A stretch of 64,000 nucleotides of DNA from Amphritea balenae (GTDB lineage: Bacteria; Pseudomonadota; Gammaproteobacteria; Pseudomonadales; Balneatricaceae): contig NZ_RQXV01000001.1 in assembly GCF_003858655.1 (NCBI RefSeq), positions 310,001 through 374,000 on the forward strand, given 5' to 3'. Positions within the stretch are counted from its first letter, which is position 1, and every line of letters begins with the position of its first letter. The notes beneath the pieces are model-generated. The model was not told where the DNA came from, searched no databases, and saw nothing but the letters and a program-made list of their open reading frames with translations. Of the stretch, positions 8,177-17,545 are shown in pieces. The translations under genes were made by a program, and so were the position numbers.

Positions 8177-11065
8177 TTACACTATCTGATACTTATCCTT
8201 TCTCAAAGTAAATGCCGGTATAGTACCTTCTAAAACCTCTACTATCTGTTCGTTTATTACTGAATTCTCGATACCACCAGAAATAAAGCTGAACACATTT
8301 CCATTCTCTTTATCAATACTCACTTTTATCACCTGCTCTGAATCAGCAACTACAGCTAAATTTGGATTGTGTGTAACCATAATTATTTGCCTAAATTTCT
8401 TAGCCTCTTTTATATAAGGGACGAGTACTTTTGCAACACTGTTGTTGTCCAAATTATCTTCAGGCTGGTCAATAACTAAAGGGATATCTTCTTTATCAAG
8501 AACCAAATAAAACACCAACAAAAGAGCACCTTTTTCCCCTGGAGACAGCTGTTCCAGACTCTTACCTTTTTGCTGCAAATCATAATATGGTTCAATAAAA
8601 TTTAGGCCGTAAATATTACTATATAGCTCTCTTCTATCCTTTGTAACATCACCAATATAGGTTATATCGCTACCTTTAGCTCCGGGCCTCCGATCAAGCT
8701 CTAAATACTCAATGATCTTGTGCAAGAATTCACTCACGGAATCTGAATTGTTCCAGTCCGTCTGTGAAATCAGTTCTTCCTGTAATAGTGCCGATCCATC
8801 TTCACTACCATAAAATGATCCCACACGATTTTGTTTTATATTTCTCAAAATAGATGTTCTAAAATCATTAGAGCAGTAGAAGGAACTAGCTATGCTTAAG
8901 CCAGATACATCAGACACTTGTAATTTTCTAGAAATCTCTTCTTTTATCTCATCGTAAAACGATTTAATTTCAGATTTTTTTGAAAAAATTTCAATTGATT
9001 TAGTAATACGTAATTCTCTTTTTTCATCGAGATCAATTTTTAACCGGGTGTTCAAATAGAGCAATTTACTTTTCAGGTAAATTAAGCTATCCACAGTATC
9101 TAAATTGCCTTCTATATCTTTCCTTCTTTGATTCCATTCAGATAGTTCTTTCAAGGATTCTTGGTAGGCTTTTTGCTCTCCAGTAAACTTTGAGTGAATT
9201 CCCTTGATTTTTTCCTTTAGAGCTTCAAGTTTGGAAGCTAATGAAAGGCTTTCATAGTCTTTCACAGACCATTCATCATCAACTTGGAGGAGTTCACTGT
9301 CATTATCATTGGACTCTTGTAATGAAAGGACACGAGAGTTAATTATACTTTCATCAAAATCGACGCGAATAGCTTTAGATAGATCAAAACCACATTTATC
9401 TGATAAAGGCTTGCCATCTGAAATGGTAGACTTCAATTCATTATATTTATTCTTCAAGTCACGATTTAACTTTTCAGATTCAACAATTAAATGATTTCTA
9501 TCTAATATTTCATTTCGAATTACTTCAAGTTCTTCTTCAATTTTATTTTTAGAAGTTTCAAGTTCTTGAAGGTCAGCCTTCTTCTTTTTAGTATCTTCTG
9601 ATTCAGTATTCTTTGAAGGGTCATCAATAACATCAGGTTTTGATTCATTGTGAGCTCTAAGTTCATCTTCTTTTATATTTATTTTACTAAGAAGGCTTTT
9701 CTTATAATTTGGATCAGTTTTATTCTCTAGCCCTATAATCTCATCATTAAGTTCAAGTATGCTCTCATGTATGTGATGAATCTCTTTTTCAGCAGATGCT
9801 TTCTTAAGAGAAATTAGCTCTTCAAATGTAGCATTCCCCATTCTTTTTTCTGGAGGTACATACTGAAATACAACCTTCTCAATCTCTGTTCGAAATGCAT
9901 CAACTTTATCTATCTCATTACAAACCTTCTCAAAATAACTTTGAGGCAAGTATCTAACAAGTTTTTCTTGGCTTTCATCAACTTTATGAATTAACTCTCT
10001 TTCATCCGTTTTTCTACCACTTTCAAACTCAATTGATGCCGAAAATCTATCAGCAAGTCCTTTCTTTTTAAATTTGTGTTTATGCAGAAACAAATTGTCA
10101 TCAGAATGCTCAGCATCTGAACACATTGCTAGAATATCCGACAATGCACTCTTACCACTTCCTTTGTGACCTATTACCGTTACAAGTTCATTGTTTAATG
10201 GTATTTCTAAGTTTTCAAACCAAATTGAACTAGAGTCTTTCTTTCCTGTTCTTCTTATATTTAGCGACTTAATATACTTGGTCCGATTATCACTTACCCG
10301 CTTCATAACCTCGGGTTCTTCACCAATAAAAAAACGACCTTCAGGTTCATTAAGAGCATATTTTAAACCTTCAAATGTTGGAGCCCCTTTAATCCATAAC
10401 TTTTGTTTTCTTGTATATTTTTTGATATTGTGATTATCTGAGCAAATAATCATTGGTATTTTTTTATTTAAAGCAGGGAAAACGTGTTTTCTATAATCTA
10501 CTTGGTCACTTTCTTTCCCTAATTCAAAAATATCTATGAGATTTGCAGTGTCCATTTTCTGAGCAACACTATGAGGTAGAGAGTTTGTCATATTTTCAAG
10601 AGAGTTACTCTTTTTACCAGCATGTATTGTAACTATTCCGCCTAAATCATCTTTAATAAGTTTAATCGTATCTTCTAAATCACAATATACTTCGTTTAGT
10701 TCCTTGCCTTCACCGCGAACTTTACTTATTGCTGTTCTATGTTGGATTTGTCCCCAAATGTATTCTATATCAGCTTTTTCAGAGAATACTGCTATAAAGT
10801 GAATCGGCGATTGTCCTTTGGCATCTGACAAAAATTCTATACCTGGTAAAACTGTTATTCCTTCAGTTTCACCTAACTTTGATAAATCCCGAAACCTTTC
10901 AATATCAATTACATGATGATCTGTAATAGCAAAAGCAGAGATATCATTCTTTTTCAATTCGTCGATAATATCTTGATTCGTTACAGATTTATCTCCGTAG
11001 TCATATGAAGACTGCGTATGAAAATGTAGATCCCATTGTCTCCATTCTGAGCCTTTGCTCTGCAT
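8177..11065 (-). CDS. TrlF-like protein: PHP domain plus SMC/RecN-like ATPase
   Basis: 962 aa. The N-terminal PHP phosphoesterase domain (residues about 8-250) shows DLHFHTQSSYDY, ITDHH, PGIEF, VTIHAGKK and CSDNH, the metal-binding set. An ABC-type ATPase follows: Walker A GHKGSGKS near residue 300, a Lys/Glu-rich coiled coil of about 350 residues, then the signature LSPGEKG near 837, Walker B VIDQPEDN near 862 and the His switch MVTHNPN. Such PHP-ATPase fusions are annotated as TrlF family and occur in defence islands; the PHP part could cut a nucleic acid or nucleotide under ATPase control (inference). AT-rich relative to its neighbours, stand-alone, with AAGGAT nine bases before the ATG. 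Signs fit horizontal gain. Confidence 0.85.
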   Translation of the reverse strand: MQSKGSEWRQWDLHFHTQSSYDYGDKSVTNQDIIDELKKNDISAFAITDHHVIDIERFRDLSKLGETEGITVLPGIEFLSDAKGQSPIHFIAVFSEKADIEYIWGQIQHRTAISKVRGEGKELNEVYCDLEDTIKLIKDDLGGIVTIHAGKKSNSLENMTNSLPHSVAQKMDTANLIDIFELGKESDQVDYRKHVFPALNKKIPMIICSDNHNIKKYTRKQKLWIKGAPTFEGLKYALNEPEGRFFIGEEPEVMKRVSDNRTKYIKSLNIRRTGKKDSSSIWFENLEIPLNNELVTVIGHKGSGKSALSDILAMCSDAEHSDDNLFLHKHKFKKKGLADRFSASIEFESGRKTDERELIHKVDESQEKLVRYLPQSYFEKVCNEIDKVDAFRTEIEKVVFQYVPPEKRMGNATFEELISLKKASAEKEIHHIHESILELNDEIIGLENKTDPNYKKSLLSKINIKEDELRAHNESKPDVIDDPSKNTESEDTKKKKADLQELETSKNKIEEELEVIRNEILDRNHLIVESEKLNRDLKNKYNELKSTISDGKPLSDKCGFDLSKAIRVDFDESIINSRVLSLQESNDNDSELLQVDDEWSVKDYESLSLASKLEALKEKIKGIHSKFTGEQKAYQESLKELSEWNQRRKDIEGNLDTVDSLIYLKSKLLYLNTRLKIDLDEKRELRITKSIEIFSKKSEIKSFYDEIKEEISRKLQVSDVSGLSIASSFYCSNDFRTSILRNIKQNRVGSFYGSEDGSALLQEELISQTDWNNSDSVSEFLHKIIEYLELDRRPGAKGSDITYIGDVTKDRRELYSNIYGLNFIEPYYDLQQKGKSLEQLSPGEKGALLLVFYLVLDKEDIPLVIDQPEDNLDNNSVAKVLVPYIKEAKKFRQIIMVTHNPNLAVVADSEQVIKVSIDKENGNVFSFISGGIENSVINEQIVEVLEGTIPAFTLRKDKYQIV

Positions 11066-11145
11066 ACTTTTTTATCCTTGAAGATAGAAAATATAATTAA
11101 ACTTTTGATGATTGAACTGCATATTACAGCTAAATACATGTCAGA

Positions 11146-11167
11146 TTGACGTGTTATAACGCGTCAA
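11146..11167. promoter_or_regulatory. 22-bp palindrome, candidate operator for the TrlF-like gene
   Basis: Half-site TTGACG at 11146-11151 mirrors CGTCAA at 11162-11167 around a TTATAA centre. The two mismatched positions lie between half-site and centre. It sits about 80 bp upstream of the TrlF-like ATG, where a repressor would act. The centre GTTATAAC also resembles a Zur core, but the flanks do not. Confidence 0.45.
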
Positions 11168-11347
11168 ATTAACGTATATCTACAAACAAAGTGTGAAGTT
11201 ACAACAGGAGAGATAAAATTCCCTTTCCTTACCATCACGGCCTGAGACATCCTGCCCAGTTAAGTTACCGATAGTGCAATAGAAAGCGTTTAGTATCCAG
11301 TACTTAGATCAACCGAATACCCATTTTGTGGCACGGTATAAGAACGA

Positions 11348-11387
11348 TTTTTCTAGCAAGTCGCAAAGCGATGCGGTCTGCTCGCTC
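11348..11387. repeat. hairpin repeat, single unit (CTAGCAA spacer)
   Basis: TTTTTCTAGCAA followed by the stem GTCGC-AAA-GCGAT (one mismatch) and GCGGTCTG. It directly follows the stop of the ynfA-like gene on the opposite strand. Confidence 0.65.
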
Positions 11388-11720
11388 CTAAGAACCTCTC
11401 GGCGCAAACATAATAATTGCCATACCTAGTAGCGCTACCGAAGATCCGACAAGATCCCATGTAGTCGGCCTGATACCATCGACCGCCCAGAGCCACAACA
11501 CTGCGACAAAGATATAAACACCACCATAGGCGGCATACACCCGCCCTGCCGCGGTTGGGTGCAGGGATAGTAGCCATGCGAACAGTGCCAGGCTCATGGC
11601 TGCCGGAATAAGCAGCCAGATGCTTTTGTCTTGCTTGAGCCAGAGATAAGGCAGGTAACAACCCACAATTTCGGCGACCGCCGTGATCAAAAACAGGCCG
11701 AGTGTTTTAAGTTCAAACAT
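11388..11720 (-). CDS. ynfA: UPF0060 (YnfA-type) small membrane protein
   Basis: 110 aa with four hydrophobic segments and almost no loops, like E. coli YnfA (108 aa). The family signature is clear: [28 protein letters not shown] and [13 protein letters not shown]. It belongs to the drug/metabolite transporter-like superfamily; some YnfA homologues are reported to act like SMR efflux pumps, though the family is formally of unknown function. It is transcribed alone; 240 bp of repeat-bearing DNA separate it from the zinc operon upstream. Confidence 0.88.
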   Translation of the reverse strand: MFELKTLGLFLITAVAEIVGCYLPYLWLKQDKSIWLLIPAAMSLALFAWLLSLHPTAAGRVYAAYGGVYIFVAVLWLWAVDGIRPTTWDLVGSSVALLGMAIIMFAPRGS

Positions 11721-11781
11721 AGGTAGCGTCTTTTAGATTCGGAATGCCTAACAGTATACCCATCGGGCTGATTCAAATGCG

Positions 11782-11955
11782 CTTTTTCTAGCAAGCTGCA
11801 AAGTGATGCGGTTTGCTCTTAACAAGCTCTTTCGGACAAATGACGAAGTCATGTCGGACAACGGACAAATCACGCAGTTATGTCGGACAACGGACAAATC
11901 ACGCAGTGATGATCGGACAAGCCGCAAAGCGGCAATCAAAGCAGCGATCGATTTT
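11782..11955. repeat. hairpin repeat cluster, mixed CTAGCAA and CGGACAA units
   Basis: It opens with TTTTTCTAGCAAG and a weak stem, then four CGGACAA units with stems ATGAC-GAA-GTCAT (11840-11852), ATCAC-GCA-GTTAT (11869-11881, one mismatch), ATCAC-GCA-GTGAT (11898-11910) and GCCGC-AAA-GCGGC (11921-11933). It lies directly after the stop of the DUF3299 gene, the last gene of the zinc operon. Confidence 0.8.
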
Positions 11956-11961
11956 ATCAGT

Positions 11962-12543
11962 CTACTCTTCCGTATAGGGCTCGATCTGATAGGCTTCCAG
12001 CTTATAGCCTGAGGTGCCCAGTTCATGGGCGACGGTTTCTATTTTCAGCTCACCGCTGATCCAGATCGCGTCGTAGAGGTTTTCCACGTTGGTACCCGGT
12101 TCGTAGGTCACGTGGATCATCTGGTTGGACGGTGGTGGCGGTACATGGATACAGGCACCAAAATACGGCACCAGGAAGAATTCGGTGACTTTCATCCCCT
12201 CTTCTACCAATGGCACGACAAAACCGGGGATGCGGACCATCTTGCCATCCATCTCCTCAACCACCGGTGCTGAACTCAGGGCTTCCATCATCACCTTGAG
12301 CTTTATCTCTGCCATGGGATCGTAGTCGTCCAGCTCACCGAACTGGCTGCTATCGAACAGCGTATCCGGTGAGAAGTTAGCCGGCATCAGACTATCCCAG
12401 TCGATACTCTCATCAATCGTCTGACCATTAATAGTGGCAGCCTGCACCGGTAACAACAGAGAAAAACTCAGAATTAAGCCGGCCATTACAGGAGCAGCGA
12501 AGCGGGTAACTAAGCTTAAAAAAAGTTGTCGCATAAATTTCAT
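11962..12543 (-). CDS. DUF3299 secreted protein of the zinc-uptake operon
   Basis: 193 aa with a signal peptide (positive start, hydrophobic stretch, cleavage probably after PVQAA near residue 36). The mature part contains IPGFVVPLVEEGMKVTEFFL and PYFGACIHVPPPPSNQMIHV, the core of DUF3299, a periplasmic domain often found with DUF2796 and a MacB-type ABC pair. In Vibrio cholerae a related set was described as the zinc-uptake system Zrg (from memory). The GACIHVPPPP segment could bind metal through Cys and His (inference). It follows the permease by 4 bp and is the last gene of the operon. Confidence 0.8.
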   Translation of the reverse strand: MKFMRQLFLSLVTRFAAPVMAGLILSFSLLLPVQAATINGQTIDESIDWDSLMPANFSPDTLFDSSQFGELDDYDPMAEIKLKVMMEALSSAPVVEEMDGKMVRIPGFVVPLVEEGMKVTEFFLVPYFGACIHVPPPPSNQMIHVTYEPGTNVENLYDAIWISGELKIETVAHELGTSGYKLEAYQIEPYTEE

Positions 12544-12547
12544 AACA

Positions 12548-13807
12548 TCAGATCCGTACAGTCATACCATCAGCAAGGGAGTAGCGATACGCCCGGTAAC
12601 CGGGAATTAATCCGGCAAGGGTACCTGCAATAAAGACTATACCCAACAGTTTTAGTTCAGCGGTAGTCGGAAAAGAGAGCGCCAGCTGCAGACCATATTG
12701 CTCTTCTAACAACGGCAGAGTCGCGCCCAGCCCGGCATACAACAGCAGCATACCCAGCAAGATACCGCATAACGTCAATAGCGAGGTTTCCAACACCAGC
12801 AGCGATAAAATCTGTGCCGGACGTGCGCCCACCGACCGCAGGATCGCCAGCTCCCGACGGCGTTCGTTAAGGCCTGTCAGCAGTACAGTGAGCATACCGA
12901 ACAGACCTGAGACCACCACAAAGCCGGAAATAATCAGCAACGCCTTTTCTGCGATACCCAACATTCCCCACAGTTCCTGCAATGCCACCCCGGGCAGTAC
13001 TGCCTGCAAAGGCTCACCGCGGTAGTTACTGATCGAACGCTGTAACTGGAATGTAGAGAGTTTAGACTTCAGGCCTAACAAAAACGCGGTAATCTGATGC
13101 GGCTGCAGTTCCCTTTCATCCAATGGCGTTTTACCGCCTGAACCGGGAATATAGGCACCGGCCTTCCAGTCAATATGGATCGCTTCGATCGCCTGCAGGC
13201 TAACATGCAGGCTACGATCTACCGGGGTGCCCGTTGCGGCCAGAACACCGGTGACGGTAAACGGCTGATCCTCATGTTTAGTAAAGCTGGTGCTGCCCAT
13301 ACCATGGGCGATGACAATCTTATCACCGGTTTTATAACCCAGCGTGCGGGCCACTTCGGCACCTAATACAACATCGTGTAGCCGGTTAAACTGCTGCCCT
13401 TGTGCAAAGGTCAAGGGACGTTTACGGCCATAGCGGTAATGTTTGAAGTAATCGGTGGTTGTACCTAGCACCCGATAACCCCGATGTGAGTCTCCCAGTG
13501 AGATCGGTATCGACCAGGCTACTTTAGGGTGTGACGCAATCTCCTGGTAGCTCTGCCAACTGATATTGTTGGTGGCGCTACCTATCCTGAACACTGAATA
13601 AAGCAGTAGTTGCACCGAGCCGGAACGCGCCCCTACGATCAGATCAGTACCGGCAATGGTACTGCTGAAACTGTGCTTGGCCCCGGTGCGGACTTTCTCA
13701 ACGCCAACCAATAACGCCACACTGACCGCAATGGAAAATACGATCATCAGGGCTGTGACCCGACGGTTAAACAGGCTGTGCAGTGCCAGGGAGAAAATAA
13801 GTTTCAT
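12548..13807 (-). CDS. ABC transporter permease, FtsX/MacB-like
   Basis: 419 aa. One N-terminal membrane helix (ALMIVFSIAVSVALLVGVEK), a large periplasmic MacB-type domain (about 40-270), then three C-terminal helices of the FtsX fold with the coupling segment NERRRELAILRSVGARPAQI typical of this class. It overlaps the ATPase gene by the ATGA at 13804-13807, so the two are translationally coupled. With the His-rich DUF2796 and DUF3299 proteins it forms a Zur-controlled zinc-uptake or zinc-handling operon. MacB-type permeases do not usually form a channel; a mechanotransmission role acting on the periplasmic partner is possible. Confidence 0.85.
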   Translation of the reverse strand: MKLIFSLALHSLFNRRVTALMIVFSIAVSVALLVGVEKVRTGAKHSFSSTIAGTDLIVGARSGSVQLLLYSVFRIGSATNNISWQSYQEIASHPKVAWSIPISLGDSHRGYRVLGTTTDYFKHYRYGRKRPLTFAQGQQFNRLHDVVLGAEVARTLGYKTGDKIVIAHGMGSTSFTKHEDQPFTVTGVLAATGTPVDRSLHVSLQAIEAIHIDWKAGAYIPGSGGKTPLDERELQPHQITAFLLGLKSKLSTFQLQRSISNYRGEPLQAVLPGVALQELWGMLGIAEKALLIISGFVVVSGLFGMLTVLLTGLNERRRELAILRSVGARPAQILSLLVLETSLLTLCGILLGMLLLYAGLGATLPLLEEQYGLQLALSFPTTAELKLLGIVFIAGTLAGLIPGYRAYRYSLADGMTVRI

Positions 13808-14517
13808 GCTTGGCTCTCCCCAACTGCCTGCCCTGCACTGTTTATTTCGTCCAGGGCAACGATGCGACAGAAATGCGATGCCAGCTGATTATCATGGCTG
13901 ACAAACAGCAACGCGGTATTGTTCTGATCGCACTCACTGATCAGCAATTCGATAAAGGCGCTGCGGGTGTCGCTGTCCAGCGAAGAGGTTGGTTCATCGG
14001 CGATCAGGATTTCGGGACTGCCGATCAACGCCCGGGCAGCTGCCACCCGCTGTTGCTGACCGATACTCAGGTCGGTAACCGGTTGTTGCAACAAACCATC
14101 GATTCCCAGTTCAGACAGCAGCGCCAGCGCTGCGGCTTCAGGTGAGCCGTAGCGTTCGCAGGCTTTTTGCCGACGCACCCCTGAGAAGCGGCAAGGTAAC
14201 AACACATTATCCAGCACTGAAAGATACGGCAGCAGATTGAACTGCTGAAAGATCAGCCCGATATGGTCAGCCCGAAAACGATCACGCCAGGCGCCACTGC
14301 GTCCGGTTATATCGGTGCCGGTCAGGGTCACTTTACCGGAAACAGGGGTATGGATACCGGTAATCAGGTTCAGTAGTGTGGTCTTACCGCTACCGGAAGG
14401 ACCCCGCAGGAAGACCCGCTCACCTGCGGCGACAGAAAACGCTTCAATATGTAGCAGGTTCTGGTTTGGCTTCCAGCCAAAACACAGCTGTTCCAGCTCA
14501 ATTACCGGATGACTCAT
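13804..14517 (-). CDS. ABC transporter ATP-binding protein, LolD/MacB type
   Basis: 237 aa with a complete nucleotide-binding domain: Walker A GPSGSGKT, Q-loop QQFNLLPYLS, signature LSIGQQQR, Walker B ILIADEPTSSLD and His switch FVSHDN. The LolD-like pattern (DEPTSSLDSDTR) fits its partner permease of the FtsX class. It energises the predicted zinc system. It starts 78 bp after the DUF2796 gene and overlaps the permease start by four bases. Confidence 0.88.
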   Translation of the reverse strand: MSHPVIELEQLCFGWKPNQNLLHIEAFSVAAGERVFLRGPSGSGKTTLLNLITGIHTPVSGKVTLTGTDITGRSGAWRDRFRADHIGLIFQQFNLLPYLSVLDNVLLPCRFSGVRRQKACERYGSPEAAALALLSELGIDGLLQQPVTDLSIGQQQRVAAARALIGSPEILIADEPTSSLDSDTRSAFIELLISECDQNNTALLFVSHDNQLASHFCRIVALDEINSAGQAVGESQA

Positions 14518-14595
14518 CGCGTACCTGCTCTCATATTCTGCACTCTGATTTCCTTTACGTTAAACCAATGCTTAAACCATGGCTTAAACCAGTAT

Positions 14596-15231
14596 TTAGA
14601 AGCTTAGCTGAGCATTGTCAGGTGTCAGTTGCACCGCTCCCTGCCCCGCTGGCGTAATGTACTGCACATCGAGATCTTTCAACAGTGGAAACTGGCGGAA
14701 CAGTTCGACTCTGATACTGCTCAAAGATTCAATGCTTGCACACTCAAAGTGGTATTCCATCGTAAAATCACTGTGACCGCCCTTTTCAGCATGCTCTGTA
14801 TCATGATCGTCATGGCCTTTCTCATCATGATCGCTGTGTTCGTCATGCTGGTGCTCATCATCATGGGAGTGATCATCTTCATGCTCTTCATCTTCCAGCG
14901 AATGACGCACCCCGGTCATCTCTGTACGACAATCTGCAGCTTCAGGCAAACTGATGACTGATTTACTGTCGCGTAACAAAGCGACTGTCTGCTCCAGCTG
15001 CTGATGCTGTTCAGCGGTTTCAGGGGCATGTTCAAAACCCAGAAAATTAGCCGCCGGGCTCTCAATACGCAGTTGTAGTTCATTACCTTCAACCGCTAAC
15101 AATAAAGTCGCAGCACCATGTTCATGGCTGTCATGCTGACGTTCAAATGCCATTACCGATGAAGACACTCCCAACGATATAGCGGTTGCGGCTGCGATTC
15201 TTATAACGTTCTGTGTCACCCTAAACTCCAA
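14596..15231 (-). CDS. zrgA: DUF2796 / ZrgA-like zinc-binding periplasmic protein
   Basis: 211 aa. Signal peptide (RIAAATAISLGVSSSVMAF, cleavage near residue 28). The mature N-terminus has HDSHEHGAATL, the DUF2796 start, and residues about 115-150 are an acidic, His-rich tract (DDEHQHDEHSDHDEKGHDDH) that would bind Zn2+ loosely. The C-terminal part (VELFRQFPLLKDLDVQYITP) matches the family. It is the first gene of the operon and follows a strong Zur box at 15244-15258. Inferred role: periplasmic zinc capture for the ABC system downstream, as described for ZrgA of Vibrio cholerae (recalled, not checked). Confidence 0.82.
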   Translation of the reverse strand: MEFRVTQNVIRIAAATAISLGVSSSVMAFERQHDSHEHGAATLLLAVEGNELQLRIESPAANFLGFEHAPETAEQHQQLEQTVALLRDSKSVISLPEAADCRTEMTGVRHSLEDEEHEDDHSHDDEHQHDEHSDHDEKGHDDHDTEHAEKGGHSDFTMEYHFECASIESLSSIRVELFRQFPLLKDLDVQYITPAGQGAVQLTPDNAQLSF

Positions 15232-15243
15232 TCAGGCTGTAAA

Positions 15244-15258
15244 TGTTATGTTATAACA
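15244..15258 (-). promoter_or_regulatory. Zur-binding box
   Basis: TGTTATGTTATAACA: perfect 6-bp arms TGTTAT and ATAACA around GTT, extended by AAA on one side and AAAATA on the other. It matches the proteobacterial Zur consensus GTTATAnTATAAC closely. It lies 13-27 bp before the ATG of the DUF2796 gene, so bound Zur would block transcription or initiation when zinc is sufficient. Confidence 0.85.
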
Positions 15259-15333
15259 AAATACATATTAGCCTTTCAACCAATAATCACAGAACAGGCC
15301 GTTATATTCATCAAATTAAGTTCAAATAAAAAA

Positions 15334-16257
15334 CTAATCATCAGTGCTTTTGGAAGATAAGCGATCTAATACACGTTGACGTACTTCTACCGCTGTAGAC
15401 TGTGCTTCATTCATGTGCCTCAGGATAGTATCCCAATGTTTCCAATGCTGCTCCCATAGATCCTCTCCTATCAACTCTTCAAGGTTTAGTGGCTTTACAT
15501 CACCCCACTCTTCGTATTTATGTAACCTTTGCATCCGCGCTTCAAGGTCTTGAATTCCACGTTGTTTAGGCGCTTGTGGAGCATCACCCACAATCCATAT
15601 TGACCATTCTTTATTCCCTTTGGATTGATTACACTTGCCACAAGCTGGGACAAGATTACGAATCTCAGAAATATAGCCTGTAGGTCGCTTATCTTTCACT
15701 ATGGCGCGCAAGTGATCCCACTCTGTTGATGGGTCTCCACAATATGCACAGAGAAGCGATTCCGGCTCAAGGGCCAATATAGCTAGTGCTTCACGAATAT
15801 CATTTATAGATGGTGTGATGACAGGTATTATCGAGTTTATAAAGGCGTTAGTAATACTCGATGTACGGGTAGTGATGTTTATGACTGTAGGCATTTGAAA
15901 TGCTGCTAGGTACTTATCCTTTTCAGAGGCGCTCATCTCGAACTGCTCATGAGGCAGAAAAAAAACTTCATCATTTTCTGATTCGTTCAGCAGTGCTTTA
16001 GCAAGGCGCTTAATTCGCTCACGAACACTGGACTCTATGATGATTTCTAGCGCTTTATTTCTAAGACCAGCCCTTAGAATTGAGCGCAGATGAGATGTAC
16101 GAGATAGACAAGAGTTACGAGTGTAGCCACTCTCTTCTTCTATTTGATCTGCAATTTCAGTATTGCTTAGCGATTCGTCTTCACATAATTTTAAATAACG
16201 CACAAAGGAGCTTTTTCCTACGCTATTTAGTGTACGTATTAGCTGATTATCATCCAT
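15334..16257 (-). CDS. HNH endonuclease-like protein
   Basis: 307 aa. The C-terminal half holds an HNH module on a zinc knuckle: C170-x2-C173, the catalytic pair D181-H182, NLVPAC and C206-x2-C209-N210. The N-terminal half is helical (residues 1-110, LSNTEIADQIEEESGYTRNS could form a small helix-turn-helix) and is not recognised. It is the last of five leftward genes with gaps of 28, 51, 12 and 70 bp that look like one operon rich in nuclease folds. Role in DNA restriction or phage defence is inferred from this company. Confidence 0.75.
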   Translation of the reverse strand: MDDNQLIRTLNSVGKSSFVRYLKLCEDESLSNTEIADQIEEESGYTRNSCLSRTSHLRSILRAGLRNKALEIIIESSVRERIKRLAKALLNESENDEVFFLPHEQFEMSASEKDKYLAAFQMPTVINITTRTSSITNAFINSIIPVITPSINDIREALAILALEPESLLCAYCGDPSTEWDHLRAIVKDKRPTGYISEIRNLVPACGKCNQSKGNKEWSIWIVGDAPQAPKQRGIQDLEARMQRLHKYEEWGDVKPLNLEELIGEDLWEQHWKHWDTILRHMNEAQSTAVEVRQRVLDRLSSKSTDD

Positions 16258-16285
16258 TAATACAAGCTCTATTCTTTAATAAGGT

Positions 16286-17494
16286 TTATTCACTTAGCTC
16301 ATTCACAATGGTTTCCATTCGTGCTCTAAAGGTATTCACAAAAGCGTTTAAATTCATTTTAAAGAAGCCCTTAATCACTTCTCGGTTTTCATCACTTCGA
16401 ACATCTCCTACGTGAAGAAATACCCCTACAGTATGATACCCTCGGACTTCCCCCCACTCAGCTCCCTTTGGGAGTTCATCAAGAATCGTCTCTTTTTCCT
16501 TCTCTAAGTACTGGTAGGCAAGCTCACCAATCTCGTTATTAGCTAGTCGGAAATAAAGGCCTACACGATTGTTTTTTTCTGCGAAGTAAACATTGATCCA
16601 TGCGTTGTCAGTACCCCGAGGAGGCAGCTGGAACCATAGACCTTTTCCTCTCGGTGGAGGGGGGATCCTTTGAGCAGTATCATCCAGCTCAAGATTGCTC
16701 ACAAATTCAGTCCAGAAGTCTTTGTAGAAGGAATCAGTAGCACCATCACCATTATCAAAACTTTTATTCTGTTGAATTTTAATAGCGGGGCTAGCAAGTT
16801 CGACAACGGTACGGTTGATGATGATGGTTTTTGCTAAAACTCTTGGCTGAACAAGAATGTTTTTCTGAGGAGTTTCATATATACCGACTTCAACGAGTCC
16901 TAAACTGAATTGAAGGTACCCCACATTATCTAAAAACTCAGCGATGGCCCCTGCACCTTCTCTTATACCATCGCCTACGATAAGAAGCATAAACCTGCCT
17001 GTTCTTAGGCTACGAGAGACTTCATCAACAAAATCCGCTTCATCAATGTCGGGGAATCTATTTTTGACGCTTTCATATAAAGCATTTCCCGATTTGAAAA
17101 TACGCCTTGAGACCTGCTTTTGTAGCTCCTCATAATCCCATCTATTCAGTTCCTTGGCGTAATCTAAGATTTGACCAATCACTTTTCTGCGGGCTTCTGG
17201 GTTACGCCACAATTTTGCTTCTAACAACACTAGCTTTCCTTGGGGCGTTACATAGAGGATGTCGATTGGTCCAGCAGGTGTATTAAGCTCTGTGCAGATT
17301 GGAATTAAATCTTGATAGCCCGTATCGATCTCTTGGATTGGCAGGCTAGAAGGATTGTTAAATAGAAGATTCTGTAACCATTCCTCATTGTAGTTAAAGG
17401 TTCCTTCCTCATTCGCAAACGAGACTCTTTTTAGAGCTTTTGTTCTACCCTCAGGATCAACAATGAATGGTGTCGAAAATTGATTGTTAACCAT
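16286..17494 (-). CDS. PD-(D/E)XK nuclease-like protein with DUF4268 domain
   Basis: 402 aa. Residues 65-115 carry a PD-(D/E)XK core: GPID78ILYVTPQGKLVLLE92AK94 followed by a long helix (RRKVIGQILDYAKEL). The C-terminal 130 residues (FWTEFVSNLEL through GLYFRLANNEIGELAYQYLE) match DUF4268, often attached to nuclease domains in restriction-like proteins. The middle (140-230, FMLLIVGDGIREGAGAIAEF) fits a Rossmann-like extension. Probably a DNA-cleaving or DNA-binding defence protein; substrate unknown. Confidence 0.75.
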   Translation of the reverse strand: MVNNQFSTPFIVDPEGRTKALKRVSFANEEGTFNYNEEWLQNLLFNNPSSLPIQEIDTGYQDLIPICTELNTPAGPIDILYVTPQGKLVLLEAKLWRNPEARRKVIGQILDYAKELNRWDYEELQKQVSRRIFKSGNALYESVKNRFPDIDEADFVDEVSRSLRTGRFMLLIVGDGIREGAGAIAEFLDNVGYLQFSLGLVEVGIYETPQKNILVQPRVLAKTIIINRTVVELASPAIKIQQNKSFDNGDGATDSFYKDFWTEFVSNLELDDTAQRIPPPPRGKGLWFQLPPRGTDNAWINVYFAEKNNRVGLYFRLANNEIGELAYQYLEKEKETILDELPKGAEWGEVRGYHTVGVFLHVGDVRSDENREVIKGFFKMNLNAFVNTFRARMETIVNELSE

Positions 17495-17545
17495 AACCTC
17501 ATCTTCCTAATTCAGGTGGATTGACTTTGGTGGTTATTCTCTCAA

